Source: Nitrospirota bacterium (GTDB lineage: Bacteria; Nitrospirota; Thermodesulfovibrionia; Thermodesulfovibrionales; JdFR-86). From it: a stretch of 6,482 nt of DNA. Position numbers and translations under genes: made by a program. Of the stretch, positions 1 through 5,714 are shown in pieces. How positions within the stretch are numbered: the first letter of the stretch is position 1; each line of letters begins with the position of its first letter. Location of the stretch: assembly GCA_030667205.1 (NCBI GenBank), contig DAOUWH010000094.1:1-6482 (forward strand), given 5' to 3'. The notes beneath the pieces are model-generated. The model did no database searches, was not told where the DNA came from, and saw only the letters and a program-made list of their open reading frames with translations.

Positions 1-2
1 GG

Positions 3-209
3 GCGGCGGCTTTTCTATGGTGCTTTGCGCTGTGGGACATTTTTTACTACGTGTTCCTCAGGGTATGGCTTGGCTGGCCCAGGGGCATCATGGACATGGA
101 CGTGCTTTTCCTGATACCCGGGCCCTGGGTGGCGCCGGTGCTCCTGCCGGTGGCCATATCGGTATGCATGGCCGCAGGTGCGCTCGTGCTCTTTGCAAGG
201 AGGCAGTAA
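3..209 (+). CDS. C-terminal fragment of an integral membrane protein of unknown function
   Basis: An open frame enters from the left edge (first full codon at base 3) and ends at TAA 207-209, giving 68 visible residues. The fragment is strongly hydrophobic and rich in Trp and other aromatics. One membrane segment covers about residues 3-24 (WDIFYYVFLRVWLGWP at 11-26). A short loop, RGIMDMD, follows, and a second segment covers about residues 34-64 (DVLFLIPGPWVAPVLLPV at 33-50). It ends in a basic tail, ARRQ, which suggests a cytoplasmic C terminus by the positive-inside rule. The WDIFYY/LGWP and PGPWVAPV motifs look like a conserved family signature, but I cannot name a function. The next gene begins on the base after this stop, with its ribosome binding site inside this frame, so the two are probably cotranscribed and translationally coupled. 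The competing plus frame at 17-232 is hydrophilic and lacks a convincing start, so it is taken as a shadow. Confidence 0.75.
   Translation, partial: AAAFLWCFALWDIFYYVFLRVWLGWPRGIMDMDVLFLIPGPWVAPVLLPVAISVCMAAGALVLFARRQ
197..203 (+). promoter_or_regulatory. Ribosome binding site AAGGAGG for the TGS GTPase
   Basis: AAGGAGG lies 6 bases before the GTG at 210, within the last codons of the upstream membrane protein. The strength and spacing of this site fix GTG 210 as the start. The abutting TAA/GTG junction implies translational coupling. Confidence 0.8.
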
Positions 210-1175
210 GTGCCCGCAAACCTGCCGCCTGAGTATTACGAGGCTGAAAAGACCTACAAGGAGGCCCCTCCGGGCCCTGCGAAGGTCGCCGCCCTTGAGG
301 CCCTTATTTCCAGCGTGCCCAAGCACAAGGGCACGGACAAGATAAGGGCGGACCTCAGAAGGCGTCTTTCGAAGCTCAAGGACGAGGCGCAAAAAAAGAA
401 AAAGGGCGGGCGCGGCGACCTCTTCAGCGTCTCGAAGGAGGGGGCCGCGCAGGTGGCGCTCGCGGGGTTTGCGAATTCGGGGAAATCCTCGGTGCTCGCC
501 TCGCTTACTAATGCTAAACCCGTCATAGCCAACTATCCTGTATCCACGGTGATGCCGTTTCAGGGGATGATGCCGTATGAGGACATCCAGATACAGCTCG
601 TGGACATCCCGCCCATAGGCAACGAGTCCACCGACGGCTGGGTATCGGGGATACTCAGAGTAGCCGACATCCTCCTGCTTGTGATAGACCTCACCGACGC
701 CCCCGATGTCCGGGCGGAGCTTCTTATCGGGCAGCTTCAGCAGTGGAACATCCATCCTAAGGAGGGGGCAGAAAAGGGAGTCGTAAAGCGGGCCCTCATA
801 GCCGGAAACAAGTCCGACGCCCCGGGTGCCGCGGAGGGGTTTAAAATATTAAGCGGGAAGTATCAGGATACCTGCCCCGTGGTCGGAGTTTCGGCAATGA
901 CTCAGGAGGGGTTCGAGGAACTGAGGAACACGGTTTTTGAGGCGGCCCGTATCGTGAGGGTATACACCAAGGAGCCGGGCAAGGAGCCTGACCTGGGTAC
1001 GCCGTTTACCCTGCCCGCGGGCGCAACAGTAATCGACCTTACGAGGGCCGTGCACAAGGATTTCACGGCGGGGCTGAAGTACGCCTGCATATGGGGCTCT
1101 TCAAAATTTCCCGGCCAGCGGGTGCAGCGCGACTACGTGCTCAGGGACAGGGACATCGTGGAGTTGCATATTTGA
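210..1175 (+). CDS. DRG/OBG-like GTPase with C-terminal TGS domain
   Basis: This is a predicted cytoplasmic GTPase of 321 residues, starting at GTG 210. The N-terminal helical region (about 1-65) has the DRG-like pattern YYEAEKTY...PKHKGTDKIRADLRRRLSKLK and ends in a lysine-rich linker (KKKKGGRGD at 62-70). The G domain covers about 80-248: G1 GFANSGKSS at 86-94, a G2 Thr near T113, G3 written DIPP at 132-135, G4 NKSD at 200-203, and G5 VSA at 227-229. A TGS domain follows (about 248-321) with VHKDF at 281-285, KFPGQRV at 299-305 and the terminal DIVELHI. Family knowledge: DRG and Obg proteins bind ribosomes or RNA, and TGS domains mediate such contacts. The exact role here is inferred, not shown. 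Compared with archaeal and eukaryotic DRGs it appears to lack the inserted helix-turn-helix/S5D2L segment, which fits its shorter length. The G3 motif has Pro where the usual DxxG has Gly, so nucleotide hydrolysis may be altered. It is probably coupled to the upstream membrane-protein gene. Confidence 0.88.
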   Translation: MPANLPPEYYEAEKTYKEAPPGPAKVAALEALISSVPKHKGTDKIRADLRRRLSKLKDEAQKKKKGGRGDLFSVSKEGAAQVALAGFANSGKSSVLASLTNAKPVIANYPVSTVMPFQGMMPYEDIQIQLVDIPPIGNESTDGWVSGILRVADILLLVIDLTDAPDVRAELLIGQLQQWNIHPKEGAEKGVVKRALIAGNKSDAPGAAEGFKILSGKYQDTCPVVGVSAMTQEGFEELRNTVFEAARIVRVYTKEPGKEPDLGTPFTLPAGATVIDLTRAVHKDFTAGLKYACIWGSSKFPGQRVQRDYVLRDRDIVELHI

Positions 1176-1573
1176 CTGGATTTGAGGCGGATTACCCCAG
1201 AGACTGCACAAGTAAGCCCGAGGTCAAGATAAGCGGCTTTGGCCCCGATGTCCTCTGGCCGCCCAACCACAGCATGGAGACCGTTACAGTAACCGGCACC
1301 GCAACCATGCCGCAGGGCTGTTCGATCTATAGGGCTGGCTACAGCATCGAGGACGAGTACGGGACCCACACCTCGGAGGGCGAGCTTACAGTGAGCGAAA
1401 ACGGCAAGTTCAGCGTGTTTCTGCCTGTCGAGGCCTGGAGAAAAGGGCAGGACAAGGACGGGAGGATATATAAGATAACCCTCTTTGCCGAAAACGAAGC
1501 AGGCGTTGGTACAAGCCCGGTGCTTGAGGTTCTCGTGCCCCACGACAAGGGTAAACGCCCGAACGCAAAGTAA
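1172..1573 (+). CDS. Orphan Ig-like/beta-sandwich domain protein without signal peptide; possible gene remnant
   Basis: The frame stays open from inside the GTPase gene (first ATG at 1091) to TAA 1571-1573, but protein-like sequence starts only after the GTPase stop. The best start is TTG 1172, which overlaps the GTPase TGA (TTGA) and has GGAG at 1160-1163, 8 bases upstream. It gives 133 residues. Visible motifs are LWPPNHSM at 28-35, alternating beta-strand pattern throughout, GRIYKITLFAENEAG at 97-111 and VPHDKGK at 122-128. The combination WPPNH...GR.Y.ITL.A.NEAG...VPHD resembles a single Ig-like or fibronectin-like module found in secreted bacterial proteins. Cys12 and Cys50 could form a disulfide. 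No signal peptide or membrane anchor is visible from any in-frame start, which is odd for such a fold. It is therefore either the surviving end of a larger exported protein or a small stand-alone domain of unknown function. A terminator follows 10 bases after the stop, so it is the last gene of this unit. The reading frame is fairly sure; start and function are not. Confidence 0.55.
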   Translation: MTGFEADYPRDCTSKPEVKISGFGPDVLWPPNHSMETVTVTGTATMPQGCSIYRAGYSIEDEYGTHTSEGELTVSENGKFSVFLPVEAWRKGQDKDGRIYKITLFAENEAGVGTSPVLEVLVPHDKGKRPNAK

Positions 1574-1583
1574 TTCACAAAGT

Positions 1584-1616
1584 AAAAAAGGGGGCCGCAT
1601 CGCGGCCCCCTTTTTT
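1584..1616 (+). terminator. Rho-independent terminator
   Basis: A perfect 9-bp stem, GGGGGCCGC (1590-1598) with GCGGCCCCC (1602-1610), closes a 3-base ATC loop and is followed by six T (1611-1616). Six A (1584-1589) precede the stem, so it can extend by A-U pairs and may also act on the opposite strand. It ends the membrane protein-GTPase-orphan domain unit. Confidence 0.93.
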
Positions 1617-1659
1617 ATGCCCTGTTCGGCGGTCTATGATTAATACCGCATTTCCCGCA

Positions 1660-1700
1660 TGCCCCGGCCCCGTCGGGCTGCTTAAATTGCATTTGGGGCA
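1660..1700 (+). repeat. Nested inverted repeats in the ATPase upstream region
   Basis: TGCCCC (1660-1665) is complementary to GGGGCA (1695-1700). Inside it, CGGCCC (1665-1670) can pair with GGGCTG (1675-1680) around a CGTC loop, with one G-U pair. No T-run follows, so it is not a terminator. It lies upstream of the candidate promoters and could be a binding site or chance. Nothing else recognisable lies in 1617-1712. Confidence 0.3.
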
Positions 1701-1712
1701 AATAATCTTCGT

Positions 1713-1740
1713 TTGGCAAGCTCCTAAACAGGCGCATAAT
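1713..1740 (+). promoter_or_regulatory. Candidate sigma70-type promoter for the calcium ATPase
   Basis: TTGGCA (1713-1718) and CATAAT (1735-1740) are separated by 16 bases, each matching five of six consensus positions. Initiation would fall near 1747, giving a leader of about 100 bases that contains the hairpin at 1753-1785. A second, weaker candidate is TTCTCA (1783-1788), a 17-base spacer, then TAGAAT (1806-1811), which would start transcription near 1818 and skip the hairpin. Confidence 0.45.
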
Positions 1741-1752
1741 TATTATAAAATG

Positions 1753-1785
1753 GGATCCGTAAGATTGTGGAGGCCGCACGGATTC
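1753..1785 (+). repeat. Leader hairpin upstream of the calcium ATPase
   Basis: GGATCCGT (1753-1760) pairs with ACGGATTC (1778-1785) over 8 bp with one G-U wobble, around a 17-base loop. It falls just after the likely start of transcription from the 1713-1740 promoter. It could be an mRNA leader structure, or an operator for a regulator controlling the ATPase. No known riboswitch consensus was recognised. Confidence 0.35.
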
Positions 1786-1832
1786 TCATTTAGTCCGTAA
1801 TAAGGTAGAATATCAGGCCGGAGCATTGGTTT

Positions 1833-1842
1833 AAGGGGGGGG
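1833..1842 (+). promoter_or_regulatory. Unusual ribosome binding site with a run of eight G
   Basis: AAGGGGGGGG ends 7 bases before ATG 1850 and is the only purine-rich Shine-Dalgarno-like element there. It supports ATG 1850 as the start. The homopolymer of eight G (1835-1842) is atypical for a ribosome binding site. Confidence 0.6.
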
Positions 1843-1849
1843 TTAGAAA

Positions 1850-4546
1850 ATGTCCTTGTGGCATGCCCACACCTGGGATGAGGTTTTAAAGGAGTTCGAA
1901 AGCGCCCATGAGGGGCTTACGGAGGTGGAAGCCCGGCGGAGGCTCGAGCACTTCGGCCCCAACGAGCTCAAGACAGAGGAGCGTGCCTCGCCCGTAAAGC
2001 TTTTCCTCGACCAGTTCAAAAACATCCTCATAATAATACTTCTTATTGCGACCGGACTTTCCATCCTCGTGGGGGAGACGGTAGACGCCCTGATAATCGC
2101 CGTGATAGTGGTCTTCTCCGCTGGCCTCGGGTTTTTCCAGGAGTACCGCGCCGAGCGCGCCCTTGATGCCCTTAAAAAGATGCTTCAGGCCACGATAACC
2201 GTCCTGAGAGACGGCAAGGAGCAGGAGATGGAGACCTCCCGTGTCGTGCCCGGCGACGTCCTTGTGCTTGAGGCGGGCGACAGGGTGCCTGCCGATGCGA
2301 GGCTTATAATGTCGGCATCTTTAAGGTGCGACGAGGCCCCGCTTACAGGGGAGTCGGTGCCCGTGGCAAAGCATATCGAAGCGCTTGGCGAAGACGTTTC
2401 GGTCCCCGACAGGAAAAACACGGTCTACACCGGAAGCATTGTTACATACGGGAGGGGGCGTGCCGTAGTCACCGCCACGGGCATGGGCACCGAGTTCGGA
2501 AAGATAGCCCGCGAAGTGTCCGCCGTAAAGACGGAGAAGACCCCGCTTGAGAAAAGGACGGCGGAGATAGGAAAGTGGCTCGGGCTTGCCGCCCTCGCGA
2601 TATGCGCGCTGGTGATAGGCGTAAGCACAGTGAGGCAGGTCTCTGCCGGGGCGTTTACGCTTGAGTCCATGATAACGATGCTTATGTTCGGCGTAGCCCT
2701 CGCAGTGGCCGCCGTGCCGGAGGCCCTTGCGGCCATCGTCACCGGAGCCCTCGCCATCGGCATGCACGAGATGGCAAAGCGAAACGCCCTTGTGCGTAAG
2801 ATGCCCGCCGTAGAGACCCTCGGCAGCACCACGGTCATCTGCACCGACAAGACCGGCACCCTTACCAAAGGCGAGATGACCGTAAGGAAGCTCTACACGG
2901 GTGGAAAATACGTCGAGGTCACAGGGGCGGGCTATGAGCCTGTGGGGGAGTTTTTAACTGGCGAGGCGTTGTCTGTTGATAAAAACCCGCTGAGCGGGCT
3001 TCTCCTGTGCGGCCTGCTCTGTAACGACGCGGGCCTTGTCGAGATAGACGGGAAGTGGAACATAAAGGGCGACCCGACCGAGGCCGCCCTCGTGGTGGCC
3101 GCGCGAAAGGCGGGGCTCAAGCGGGGCGTTATGCGAGAGGAGTTCAAGCGAGTGGGTGAGGTGCCGTTTAGCTCCGAAAGAAAGCTCATGACCACCGTGC
3201 ACGAAAGCCCCAGGGGCAGGGTGGCATATATCAAGGGCGCCCACGAGGTCGTGCTTGAAAGATGTTCGCAGGTCATGAACGCCGACGGCTCGGTGGCCCC
3301 TCTTAAAGATAATCAGAAGGCTGAAATAGAAGAGGGAAACACCCGGATGGCCGAGGTCGCCCTGAGGGTGCTGGCCCTCGCCCAAAGGGGCCTTGATGGC
3401 GTTACGGACGAGGGTGAGGACATGGAGCGGGAGCTTGTATTCCTCGGCCTTGTGGGCATGATGGACCCGCCGAGGCCCGAGGCCATCGATGCAGTACAGG
3501 TCTGCAAGGACGTCCACATGAAGCCCGTGATGATCACTGGCGACCACAAGATAACCGCCCTTGCGGTTGCCCGCGAGATGGGGATATACAACGACGGCGA
3601 CCTGGAGCTTACCGGCAAGGAGCTTGAGGCCATGAGCGACGAGGAGTTCGAGGCCGTGGTGGACAGGGTGAGCGTGTATTCCAGGGTGTCTCCGGTGGAC
3701 AAGCTGAAGATTGTCAGGGCGTGGAAGAAGCGCGGCGAGGTCGTAGCCATGACCGGAGACGGCGTAAACGACGCCCCGGCCTTAAAACACGCAGACATAG
3801 GCATAGCCATGGGCATTACGGGGACGGACGTTGCCAAGGAGGCCGCGGACATAGTACTCAGCGACGATAACTTCGCCACTATTGTGCTCGCCATTGAGCG
3901 GGGGCGCTGGATATACGACAACATTAAAAAATACCTTACGTTCCTCCTGAGGTGCAACATTACCGAGGTGCTCGTCATCGGCGGCGTGGTGCTCGTGATG
4001 GGGCCTGAGTTCCTGCCCCTTTTGCCCGCGGCAATACTCTACGTTAACCTTGCCACCGACGGCCTTCCCGCGCTTGCGCTGGGGGTCTCTCCGCCCGACC
4101 CGGACATCATGCAGAGGCCGCCCAGAAGGCCCTCGGAAAGCGTATTTTCAAAGGATGTGAGGACTTTCATGCTCATGGCGGTGGCCATCGAGTTCCCTGT
4201 GTTCCTCTGGGTGTTCTTTCACAGCCAGCCCGATATGGAGCTTGCAAGGACAAGGATGTTTTTCATGTTCATAGTTATAGAGCTTGCGATTGCTTTAAAC
4301 TTCCGCTCCATGCACTACAGCATTTTTAAGGCCCCGCCGCACAAGTGGCTCGTGATTGCGCTTGTATGGGAGATTGCCCTGATAGCGGGGCTCATGCAGG
4401 TGCCTGCCGTAAGGGACGCATTCGGAGTGGTAATGCCCGCTGCCCCGGACATCGCGGCAATGGCAGGCTTCGGTTTGCTGATAATCGTCGCGATGGAGCT
4501 TACAAAGGCCTACCTGAGGAAAAAGAGGGAAATGCTTTTTAAGTAA
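1850..4546 (+). CDS. P2A (SERCA-like) calcium-transporting P-type ATPase
   Basis: This is a complete 898-residue inner-membrane cation pump, close to the family's usual length, that couples ATP hydrolysis to Ca2+ export. In order it has a cation-ATPase N-terminal domain (about 5-50), M1-M2 (57-96), an actuator domain with TGES at 166-169, M3-M4 (243-303), the phosphorylation motif DKTGTLTK at 333-340 (Asp333), the nucleotide domain with KGDPTE at 406-411 and KGA at 462-464, DPPRPE at 539-544, MITGDH at 561-566, the hinge TGDGVNDAPALK at 635-646, and M5-M10 (about 695-888). Ligand positions known from SERCA all align: M4 VPE (Glu291), M5 Asn703 and Glu706, M6 Asn733, Thr736 and Asp737 in NLATDGLPALALG, and M8 Glu811 in IELAIALN. 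Both Ca2+ sites therefore look intact, unlike single-site pumps. M4 reads PEALAA rather than PEGLPA. Start ATG 1850 has a G-rich binding site. The gene stands alone between a terminator and a convergent gene. Calcium specificity is inferred from the residues; Mn2+ is possible. Confidence 0.95.
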   Translation: MSLWHAHTWDEVLKEFESAHEGLTEVEARRRLEHFGPNELKTEERASPVKLFLDQFKNILIIILLIATGLSILVGETVDALIIAVIVVFSAGLGFFQEYRAERALDALKKMLQATITVLRDGKEQEMETSRVVPGDVLVLEAGDRVPADARLIMSASLRCDEAPLTGESVPVAKHIEALGEDVSVPDRKNTVYTGSIVTYGRGRAVVTATGMGTEFGKIAREVSAVKTEKTPLEKRTAEIGKWLGLAALAICALVIGVSTVRQVSAGAFTLESMITMLMFGVALAVAAVPEALAAIVTGALAIGMHEMAKRNALVRKMPAVETLGSTTVICTDKTGTLTKGEMTVRKLYTGGKYVEVTGAGYEPVGEFLTGEALSVDKNPLSGLLLCGLLCNDAGLVEIDGKWNIKGDPTEAALVVAARKAGLKRGVMREEFKRVGEVPFSSERKLMTTVHESPRGRVAYIKGAHEVVLERCSQVMNADGSVAPLKDNQKAEIEEGNTRMAEVALRVLALAQRGLDGVTDEGEDMERELVFLGLVGMMDPPRPEAIDAVQVCKDVHMKPVMITGDHKITALAVAREMGIYNDGDLELTGKELEAMSDEEFEAVVDRVSVYSRVSPVDKLKIVRAWKKRGEVVAMTGDGVNDAPALKHADIGIAMGITGTDVAKEAADIVLSDDNFATIVLAIERGRWIYDNIKKYLTFLLRCNITEVLVIGGVVLVMGPEFLPLLPAAILYVNLATDGLPALALGVSPPDPDIMQRPPRRPSESVFSKDVRTFMLMAVAIEFPVFLWVFFHSQPDMELARTRMFFMFIVIELAIALNFRSMHYSIFKAPPHKWLVIALVWEIALIAGLMQVPAVRDAFGVVMPAAPDIAAMAGFGLLIIVAMELTKAYLRKKREMLFK

Positions 4547-4598
4547 ATTTCGGCGGCGTAAGCTCGCCCGCTTCCTTTAGCTCGAAAACTCAGGCCTT

Positions 4599-4621
4599 AA
4601 AAAGCCCGGCTGGATCAGCCG
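4599..4621 (-). terminator. Candidate weak terminator overlapping the nuclease stop codon
   Basis: On the minus strand, CGGCTG-ATC-CAGCCG forms a perfect 6-bp stem (4607-4621) that includes the TGA stop of the nuclease gene. GGC and then five T (complement of 4599-4603) follow. The three bases between stem and T-run and the short stem make it weaker than the 1584-1616 terminator. No clear terminator for the calcium ATPase is visible on the plus strand in 4547-4614. Confidence 0.4.
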
Positions 4622-5451
4622 CAGATCTGCTGCGCCTGCACCTTGAGGCGAGATACCACGTCGGGCTTGAGGCCCGTGAGCCTTGCCACCCTCCTGGTGT
4701 TTGCGTCGCACAGGTCGCTTGCAAGCACGATGTCGTTTTCCATGAGGGCATGGACTATCGCTTTGGTTGCCGCCGGAAGTATGGTCACCGGATAGGTCCT
4801 GCCGTCCTCTATGACAGTTTCAAGGCTTTGCCCGGCGGGATATTTCCAGCCCATCGTCTTGAGCCCCACGCATTCGGCATACTTGATGGCCTCCGAGGTA
4901 AACCTTGTGTTGGTGACGAGCATGCCCTTGTGCACGGGATTTTTCGAGGGGCAGATGTTGTTGGCCTTCACGATGTCCAGGAACCGCGAATGGATATAGA
5001 GGGCGGTTTTTACGTCCGATATCGATCTGCGGTTCTGGTGGAACTTGCACTCGATGACGTAGCACAGGTTGTTCTTGCGTGCCACCACATCGACCTCGTG
5101 TGTAACACAGTGGCCTTCCACTAACTTTCCGACCTCTGTCTCATACCCCTGGTGCTCAAGAACTCTTGCGATGTATCTTTCAAAAGGGTAGCCGCTGGGG
5201 CCAAGGGCGTAGATGGCCTGTTTGATGGAGTATTTCATGGTGGAGACGGCGTTATAGCGGCGCATGTATTTTTTGACGGCCTTAAAAACCTTGCGGGTGG
5301 TGAAGGGGGGGATTAGAGTCCGGGTGACCATGTCGATGATCTTTTCCGCGTCGTCGGCCTTTATGCCCGAACTCAGAAGCGAGGCCCGTATCTTCCGCCT
5401 GTCGTACTCTTCGGTCTCTCCCGACTCCTTGAGTATCCTGAAATCAGACAT
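4615..5451 (-). CDS. ATP-cone domain fused to an Mrr-like PD-(D/E)XK nuclease
   Basis: The protein has 278 residues from ATG 5451 (302 from the upstream ATG 5523). An ATP-cone domain, known as a nucleotide-binding regulatory module in ribonucleotide reductases and NrdR, covers about residues 4-84 (ILKESGETEEYDRRKIRASLL near its start). A restriction-endonuclease-like domain covers about 85-205: FERYIARVLEHQGYETEV at 90-107, HEVDVVA at 118-124 and IECK at 133-136, giving the core Asp121, Glu134, Lys136. The Mrr-type strand VTNTRFTSEAIKYA is at 179-192. The C terminus (about 226-276) ends in a helix-turn-helix or HhH-like stretch, TRRVARLTGLKPDVVSRL. The likely role is nucleotide-responsive DNA cleavage or repair, by inference. 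No methyltransferase or specificity gene is adjacent. Start: the 24 extra residues from 5523 are encoded by an AT-rich, promoter-like segment, and the domain begins just after Met 5451, so the shorter form is preferred. Neither start has a strong ribosome binding site. Confidence 0.85.
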   Translation of the reverse strand: MSDFRILKESGETEEYDRRKIRASLLSSGIKADDAEKIIDMVTRTLIPPFTTRKVFKAVKKYMRRYNAVSTMKYSIKQAIYALGPSGYPFERYIARVLEHQGYETEVGKLVEGHCVTHEVDVVARKNNLCYVIECKFHQNRRSISDVKTALYIHSRFLDIVKANNICPSKNPVHKGMLVTNTRFTSEAIKYAECVGLKTMGWKYPAGQSLETVIEDGRTYPVTILPAATKAIVHALMENDIVLASDLCDANTRRVARLTGLKPDVVSRLKVQAQQICG

Positions 5452-5537
5452 GCCCCTAATCTTCCGCTGCTCCTTAAGAAAGCCAGCCTCGTTTATCTTG
5501 GTATTATATAATTTTTGGCGCATGTGGTGCCATGCCC

Positions 5538-5571
5538 TGACAATTTAAATGTAAAGCTTTAACTTTTGTCA
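5538..5571. repeat. Dyad-symmetric operator-like element in the divergent region
   Basis: TGACAA (5538-5543) and TTGTCA (5566-5571) are exact inverted repeats flanking a 10-bp palindrome, TAAAGCTTTA (5552-5561). The outer arms are centred about two bases from the inner palindrome. The element covers the candidate nuclease promoter almost exactly, as expected for a repressor site, but no regulator is identified. Confidence 0.4.
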
Positions 5572-5572
5572 A
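5544..5572 (-). promoter_or_regulatory. Candidate sigma70 promoter for the ATP-cone nuclease
   Basis: Read on the minus strand, a perfect TTGACA (complement of 5567-5572) is followed by a 17-base spacer and TTTAAA (5544-5549). Initiation near 5537 would give a very short leader for ATG 5523, or about 86 bases for ATG 5451. A separate TATAAT (complement of about 5508-5513) lies between these two ATGs but has no good -35. Confidence 0.5.
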
Positions 5573-5635
5573 TGAACTCCGGCTAATAACACGTTTCATG
5601 TGGTATTTCGTGAAGGAATAAAGTTACAGATATAA

Positions 5636-5653
5636 AGTCCCGGATAAAGGACT
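5636..5653. repeat. Small inverted repeat beside the fabG promoter
   Basis: AGTCC (5636-5640) and GGACT (5649-5653) are exact inverted repeats with an 8-base spacer. They abut the candidate -35 of fabG, a typical position for an activator or repressor site. The arms are short, so chance is a real alternative. Confidence 0.25.
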
Positions 5654-5682
5654 GGAAAACCCCGGAGGCTCTCTGCTACAAT
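5653..5682 (+). promoter_or_regulatory. Candidate extended -10 promoter for fabG
   Basis: TACAAT (5677-5682) is preceded by TG at 5674-5675 with one base between, forming an extended -10. A partial -35, TGGAAA (5653-5658), lies 18 bases upstream. Transcription would start near 5689, about 26 bases before the GTG start. Confidence 0.5.
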
Positions 5683-5714
5683 TTATAGCTATATTTATTA
5701 TGGAGAAAATATAA

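Noticed and set aside
17..232. Plus-strand ORF of 71 residues starting at ATG 17
   Set aside because: It overlaps the membrane-protein frame at 3-209, which has coherent membrane segments and a matching downstream ribosome binding site. The 71-residue product is low-complexity (His, Gly, Ala) and overlaps the GTPase start.
15..755. Minus-strand ORF of 246 residues across the GTPase gene
   Set aside because: Antisense shadow of GC-rich coding DNA. The product is dominated by Arg, His, Gly and Pro with no domain, and the plus-strand GTPase is certain.
1091..1171. ATG 1091 as the start of the orphan domain ORF
   Set aside because: The first 27 codons overlap the essential TGS end of the GTPase, encode a basic unstructured stretch and have no ribosome binding site at suitable spacing.
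3313..3978. Minus-strand ORF of 221 residues within the calcium ATPase
   Set aside because: Ser/Thr-rich antisense shadow of an unbroken ATPase frame that contains all its motifs. No ribosome binding site or recognisable domain.
4551..4572. GGCG-TAAGCT-CGCC as a terminator for the calcium ATPase
   Set aside because: The stem is only 4 bp and no T-run follows.
5521..5604. Direct repeat CATGTGGT at 5521-5528 and 5597-5604 as possible attachment or transposon target site
   Set aside because: Only 8 bp, with no element, integrase or terminal inverted repeats between the copies.
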